The notes beneath the pieces were generated by a model, which was not told the DNA's origin, did no database searches, and saw only the letters and a list, made by a program, of their open reading frames with translations. The translations under genes and the position numbers were made by a program. Shown in pieces: positions 60,964 to 64,000 of a stretch of DNA of 64,000 nucleotides. This DNA comes from Jejuia pallidilutea. Lineage in GTDB: Bacteria; Bacteroidota; Bacteroidia; Flavobacteriales; Flavobacteriaceae. Within the stretch, counting starts at the first letter, position 1. Each line of letters opens with the position of its first letter. The stretch is taken from positions 62,001-126,000 of the forward strand of contig NZ_PVEO01000010.1 of the NCBI RefSeq assembly GCF_002973595.1, given 5' to 3'.

Positions 60964-63504
60964 ATGGCAGAAGGAGAAAAACTGATACCTATTAACATTG
61001 AGGATGAGATGAAATCTGCGTACATTGATTACTCAATGTCGGTCATTGTGTCACGTGCACTACCAGATGTAAGAGATGGTCTAAAACCAGTTCATAGACG
61101 TGTACTTTACGGTATGCATGAGTTGGGAGTTAGGGCAAATTCTGCACACAAAAAATCAGCCAGAATAGTAGGTGAGGTTTTAGGTAAATATCACCCGCAT
61201 GGTGATACTTCGGTTTACGATACCATGGTTCGTATGGCTCAAGAATGGAGCTTGCGCTATATGTTGGTTGATGGTCAAGGAAATTTTGGTTCAGTAGATG
61301 GCGATAGTCCCGCAGCAATGCGTTATACAGAAGCAAGGATGCAAAAAATTTCTGAAGAAATGCTTGCAGATATCGACAAGGAAACGGTAGACCATCAATT
61401 AAATTTTGATGATACATTACATGAGCCAACGGTACTCCCAACAAGAATACCTGGTTTATTAGTTAATGGCGCGTCTGGTATTGCAGTAGGTATGGCAACT
61501 AATATGCCACCTCACAATTTAACAGAGGTTATTAATGGAACAATTGCATATATTGACAATACCGATATTGAGATTGATGAATTAATGACTCACATAAAGG
61601 CACCTGATTTTCCAACAGGAGGTACTATTTATGGTTACGATGGCGTAAGGGATGCATTTCATACAGGTCGTGGTAGAATTGTACTTCGTGGTAAAGCAAA
61701 TATTGAAGAGGTAAACGGAAGGGAATGCATTATTGTTGATGAAATTCCATATCAGGTAAACAAGGCAGAAATGATTAAAAAAACTGCCGATTTAGTAAAC
61801 GAAAAAAAGCTGGAAGGTATAGCTACAATTCGTGATGAATCTGATAGAAAAGGCATGCGTATTGTTTACGTTTTAAAACGTGATGCAATTCCAAATATAG
61901 TGTTAAATAAATTATATAAGTATACTGCGCTACAGTCCTCATTTAGTGTCAATAACATTGCGCTAGTAAACGGGAGACCACAGCTTTTAAACTTAAAAGA
62001 ATTAATTCATTATTTCGTAGAGCACAGACACGATGTTGTGGTACGAAGAACAACGTATGAATTAAGAAAAGCAGAAGAACGCGCGCATATTTTAGAAGGT
62101 TTAATTATAGCTTCTGATAACATTGATGAAGTGATACAAATTATACGAGCATCATCAAATGCAGACGAAGCTCGTGAGAATTTAATAAAACGTTTTGAAT
62201 TATCTGAAATACAAGCCCGTGCCATTGTAGAAATGCGCTTACGACAGTTAACAGGGCTAGAGCAAGATAAATTACGTTCAGAATACGAGGATATAATTAA
62301 AACTATTGCAGATTTAAAAGATATTCTTGAGAAAAAAGAACGTAGAATGCAAATCATTAAAGACGAATTAGAAGTTATTCGTGATAAATACGGTGATGAA
62401 AGACGTTCTATTATAGAATATGCTGGAGGCGACTTAAGTATTGAAGACATGATTCCTAATGAAAAAGTAGTAATTACTATTTCTCGTGCAGGTTACATTA
62501 AACGTACGTCGCTTACAGAATACAAAACGCAAAATAGAGGCGGTGTTGGCCAAAAAGCATCTACAACAAGAAATGAAGACTTCTTAGAGTATTTATTTGT
62601 TGGTACCAACCACCAATACATGCTGTTCTTTACCCAAAAAGGGAAATGTTTTTGGATGCGTGTTTACGAAATTCCTGAAGGTGCAAAAACATCAAAAGGG
62701 CGCGCTATTCAAAACCTTATAAACATAGAACAAGATGATAAGGTAATGGCTTTTATATGTACTCAAGATTTAAAGGACGAAGCGTACATAAACAGTCATT
62801 ATGTCATAATGGCAACCAAAAAAGGCCAAGTTAAAAAAACAGCCTTAGAACAATATTCTCGACCAAGAACTAACGGAATTAACGCAATTACCATTAAAGA
62901 CGGTGACGAATTGCTAGAAGCTAAACTAACAACAGGCGAAAGTCAAGTAATGCTGGCTTTAAAATCTGGAAAGGCAATCCGTTTTGAAGAAGCTAAAACT
63001 AGACCAATGGGAAGAAATGCTTCTGGAGTTAGAGGTATTCGTTTAGCCAATGAGAAAACCGATGAAGTGGTGGGCATGATTGCCGTTGATGATATGGATA
63101 GCAATATACTTGTAGTATCTGAAAATGGTTATGGTAAACGTTCAAGTTTAGATGACTATAGAATTACCAATCGAGGCGGAAAGGGTGTGAAAACCATTTC
63201 TATTACTGAGAAAACAGGTAATTTGGTGTCTATTAAAAATGTAACTGATAATGATGATTTAATGATTATCAACAAATCTGGAATAGCTATTAGGATGGCT
63301 GTTAAAGACTTACGAGTTATGGGGCGTGCAACACAAGGTGTAAAACTTATAAACCTTAAGGGTAATGATTCTATAGCTGCCGTTGCTAAGGTAATGCATG
63401 ATGAAGACGATGTTGAGAGCGTAGAGGAAGCAGAAAATACCCAGCCTACAAATGATGGCACAACTGTTGATAATAATGATACTGATAACAATAACAATGA
63501 ATAA
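60964..63504 (+). CDS. gyrA: DNA gyrase subunit A
   Basis: An 846-residue type II topoisomerase subunit. The catalytic Tyr is Y121 in [12 protein letters not shown]. The quinolone region reads [17 protein letters not shown] with Thr82 and Asp86, the normal residues in Flavobacterium. The C-terminal beta-pinwheel contains the GyrA box variant [10 protein letters not shown] near 522 and several repeats such as RTNGINAIT and [10 protein letters not shown]. It ends in an Asp/Asn-rich tail. It introduces negative supercoils with GyrB, which is not in the window. A TPR gene follows 21 bp downstream. Confidence 0.96.
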   Translation: MAEGEKLIPINIEDEMKSAYIDYSMSVIVSRALPDVRDGLKPVHRRVLYGMHELGVRANSAHKKSARIVGEVLGKYHPHGDTSVYDTMVRMAQEWSLRYMLVDGQGNFGSVDGDSPAAMRYTEARMQKISEEMLADIDKETVDHQLNFDDTLHEPTVLPTRIPGLLVNGASGIAVGMATNMPPHNLTEVINGTIAYIDNTDIEIDELMTHIKAPDFPTGGTIYGYDGVRDAFHTGRGRIVLRGKANIEEVNGRECIIVDEIPYQVNKAEMIKKTADLVNEKKLEGIATIRDESDRKGMRIVYVLKRDAIPNIVLNKLYKYTALQSSFSVNNIALVNGRPQLLNLKELIHYFVEHRHDVVVRRTTYELRKAEERAHILEGLIIASDNIDEVIQIIRASSNADEARENLIKRFELSEIQARAIVEMRLRQLTGLEQDKLRSEYEDIIKTIADLKDILEKKERRMQIIKDELEVIRDKYGDERRSIIEYAGGDLSIEDMIPNEKVVITISRAGYIKRTSLTEYKTQNRGGVGQKASTTRNEDFLEYLFVGTNHQYMLFFTQKGKCFWMRVYEIPEGAKTSKGRAIQNLINIEQDDKVMAFICTQDLKDEAYINSHYVIMATKKGQVKKTALEQYSRPRTNGINAITIKDGDELLEAKLTTGESQVMLALKSGKAIRFEEAKTRPMGRNASGVRGIRLANEKTDEVVGMIAVDDMDSNILVVSENGYGKRSSLDDYRITNRGGKGVKTISITEKTGNLVSIKNVTDNDDLMIINKSGIAIRMAVKDLRVMGRATQGVKLINLKGNDSIAAVAKVMHDEDDVESVEEAENTQPTNDGTTVDNNDTDNNNNE

Positions 63505-63525
63505 CAAACACAAATTAAATTAAAA

Positions 63526-64000
63526 ATGAAAAAACAATTTATTATAGCTTTAGCTATTTCCATAAGCGCATTTTCTTTTGCCCAAAAGAAAGAGCTAAGA
63601 GCTGTTGAAAAAGCAATTAAGGATAATAATTTTTCTGAGGCAAAAGCTGCACTTGCTGTTGTAGAGCCTATGCTTGGTTCCTTGGATGAAAAATTAATGG
63701 ATAAGTATAATTATCTAAAAGGCGTTGCTTTGTACGCTGGCGGAGCAGGATCAAACGCTGATATGGATGCTGCCGTAGAGTATTTAAACAAGGCTGAAGA
63801 CGCTTATAAAGTTGAAGTTACCCAGCTAAAGGGAGATATGGTTAATAAACTTTTAGAAAAAGGAAATAAAGCATACGAAGGTAAAAAATTTGGTGCTGCA
63901 TCTGAGTACTTCGAGAAAGTATACAATATGAGAAAGAAAGATACTGTATACCTATACTATGCAGCTGCTACTGCTGTAAACGAACCAGATTACGATCGTG
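63526..64000 (+). CDS. TPR-repeat secreted protein (partial at the right edge)
   Basis: The frame begins MKKQFIIALAISISAFSFAQ, a signal peptide with cleavage after FAQ, and continues open to the window end. Helical repeats follow: KKELRAVEKAIKDNNFSEAK, then LDEKLMDKYNYLKGVALYAG and NKAYEGKKFGAASEYFEKVY, the last being a clear TPR unit. It begins 21 bp after gyrA, so it may be co-transcribed. The gene continues beyond 64000; function cannot be assigned. Confidence 0.88.
   Translation, partial: MKKQFIIALAISISAFSFAQKKELRAVEKAIKDNNFSEAKAALAVVEPMLGSLDEKLMDKYNYLKGVALYAGGAGSNADMDAAVEYLNKAEDAYKVEVTQLKGDMVNKLLEKGNKAYEGKKFGAASEYFEKVYNMRKKDTVYLYYAAATAVNEPDYDR

Noticed and set aside
61205-61222. GyrA Thr82 as a quinolone-resistance substitution
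   Set aside because: Thr at this place is the wild-type residue in flavobacteria as far as known, and Asp86 is intact.

Overview
The window is chromosomal DNA of a member of the Bacteroidota, most likely a marine Flavobacteriaceae. It is AT-rich. Starts are not preceded by Shine-Dalgarno sequences, and several genes have a TAnnTTTG -7 box, the promoter signature of this phylum. Family markers include a T9SS type A sorting tail, a TonB-dependent receptor with a CarboxypepD_reg domain, a BshA bacillithiol enzyme, a PL7 alginate lyase and a 6S-Flavo-type RNA between zapA and rny. No tRNA, rRNA, CRISPR array, transposase or prophage was found.

Layout. 1-6.5 kb: a partial GntR regulator diverges from a sodium/solute symporter, followed by a GH3-serine hydrolase fusion and bshA. 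6.6-15 kb, minus strand: a DUF4139 protein with a TonB-plug insertion, a DCC protein, a TPR/LuxR-type regulator, a PL7 lyase and mutS2. 15-24 kb: sppA, a carboxyltransferase, a DoxX/FMN-reductase/MarR/pirin/pirin cluster with shared palindromes, and ettA. 24-25 kb: two tiny membrane proteins. 25.1-35.6 kb: a long plus-strand run of mostly unrecognised genes (coiled-coil protein, all-helical protein, AAA ATPase, NudK-like Nudix enzyme, a broken membrane gene, a 411-residue protein and two membrane proteins). Dispersed repeats sit in several of its junctions, and it carries two small repeat-bounded ORF cassettes: a four-helix-bundle (23S IVP) gene and a GIY-YIG gene. 35.6-46 kb: envelope and surface proteins, Smr, cysteine desulfurase, a TonB-dependent receptor and an M23 peptidase. 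46-64 kb: mainly core genes (zapA, 6S RNA, rny, xerD, aroQ, lpd, NDH-2, msrB, M48 peptidase, MFS, clpC, gyrA) and a partial TPR protein.

The most interesting region is 25-36 kb. The GIY-YIG gene is enclosed by perfect 31-bp inverted repeats, each itself a hairpin. The same hairpin design recurs nearby as gene-less MITE-like doublets, which suggests an autonomous/non-autonomous family of small mobile units. The IVP gene is a second, unrelated cassette bounded by ACTG-rich repeats. The host gene run could be an undescribed AAA-ATPase/coiled-coil/membrane system.

Regulation readable from sequence: a candidate MarR operator over the -33 box of the DoxX promoter with related palindromes before both pirin genes; a perfect 20-bp TTGGTTAACCAA-type palindrome upstream of the alginate lyase; paired TTGTCCA repeats 11 bp apart upstream of the TPR regulator; and a terminator whose U-run touches the start codon of an MFS gene.

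All calls come from reading the sequence and from recalled family knowledge. No database search was run.
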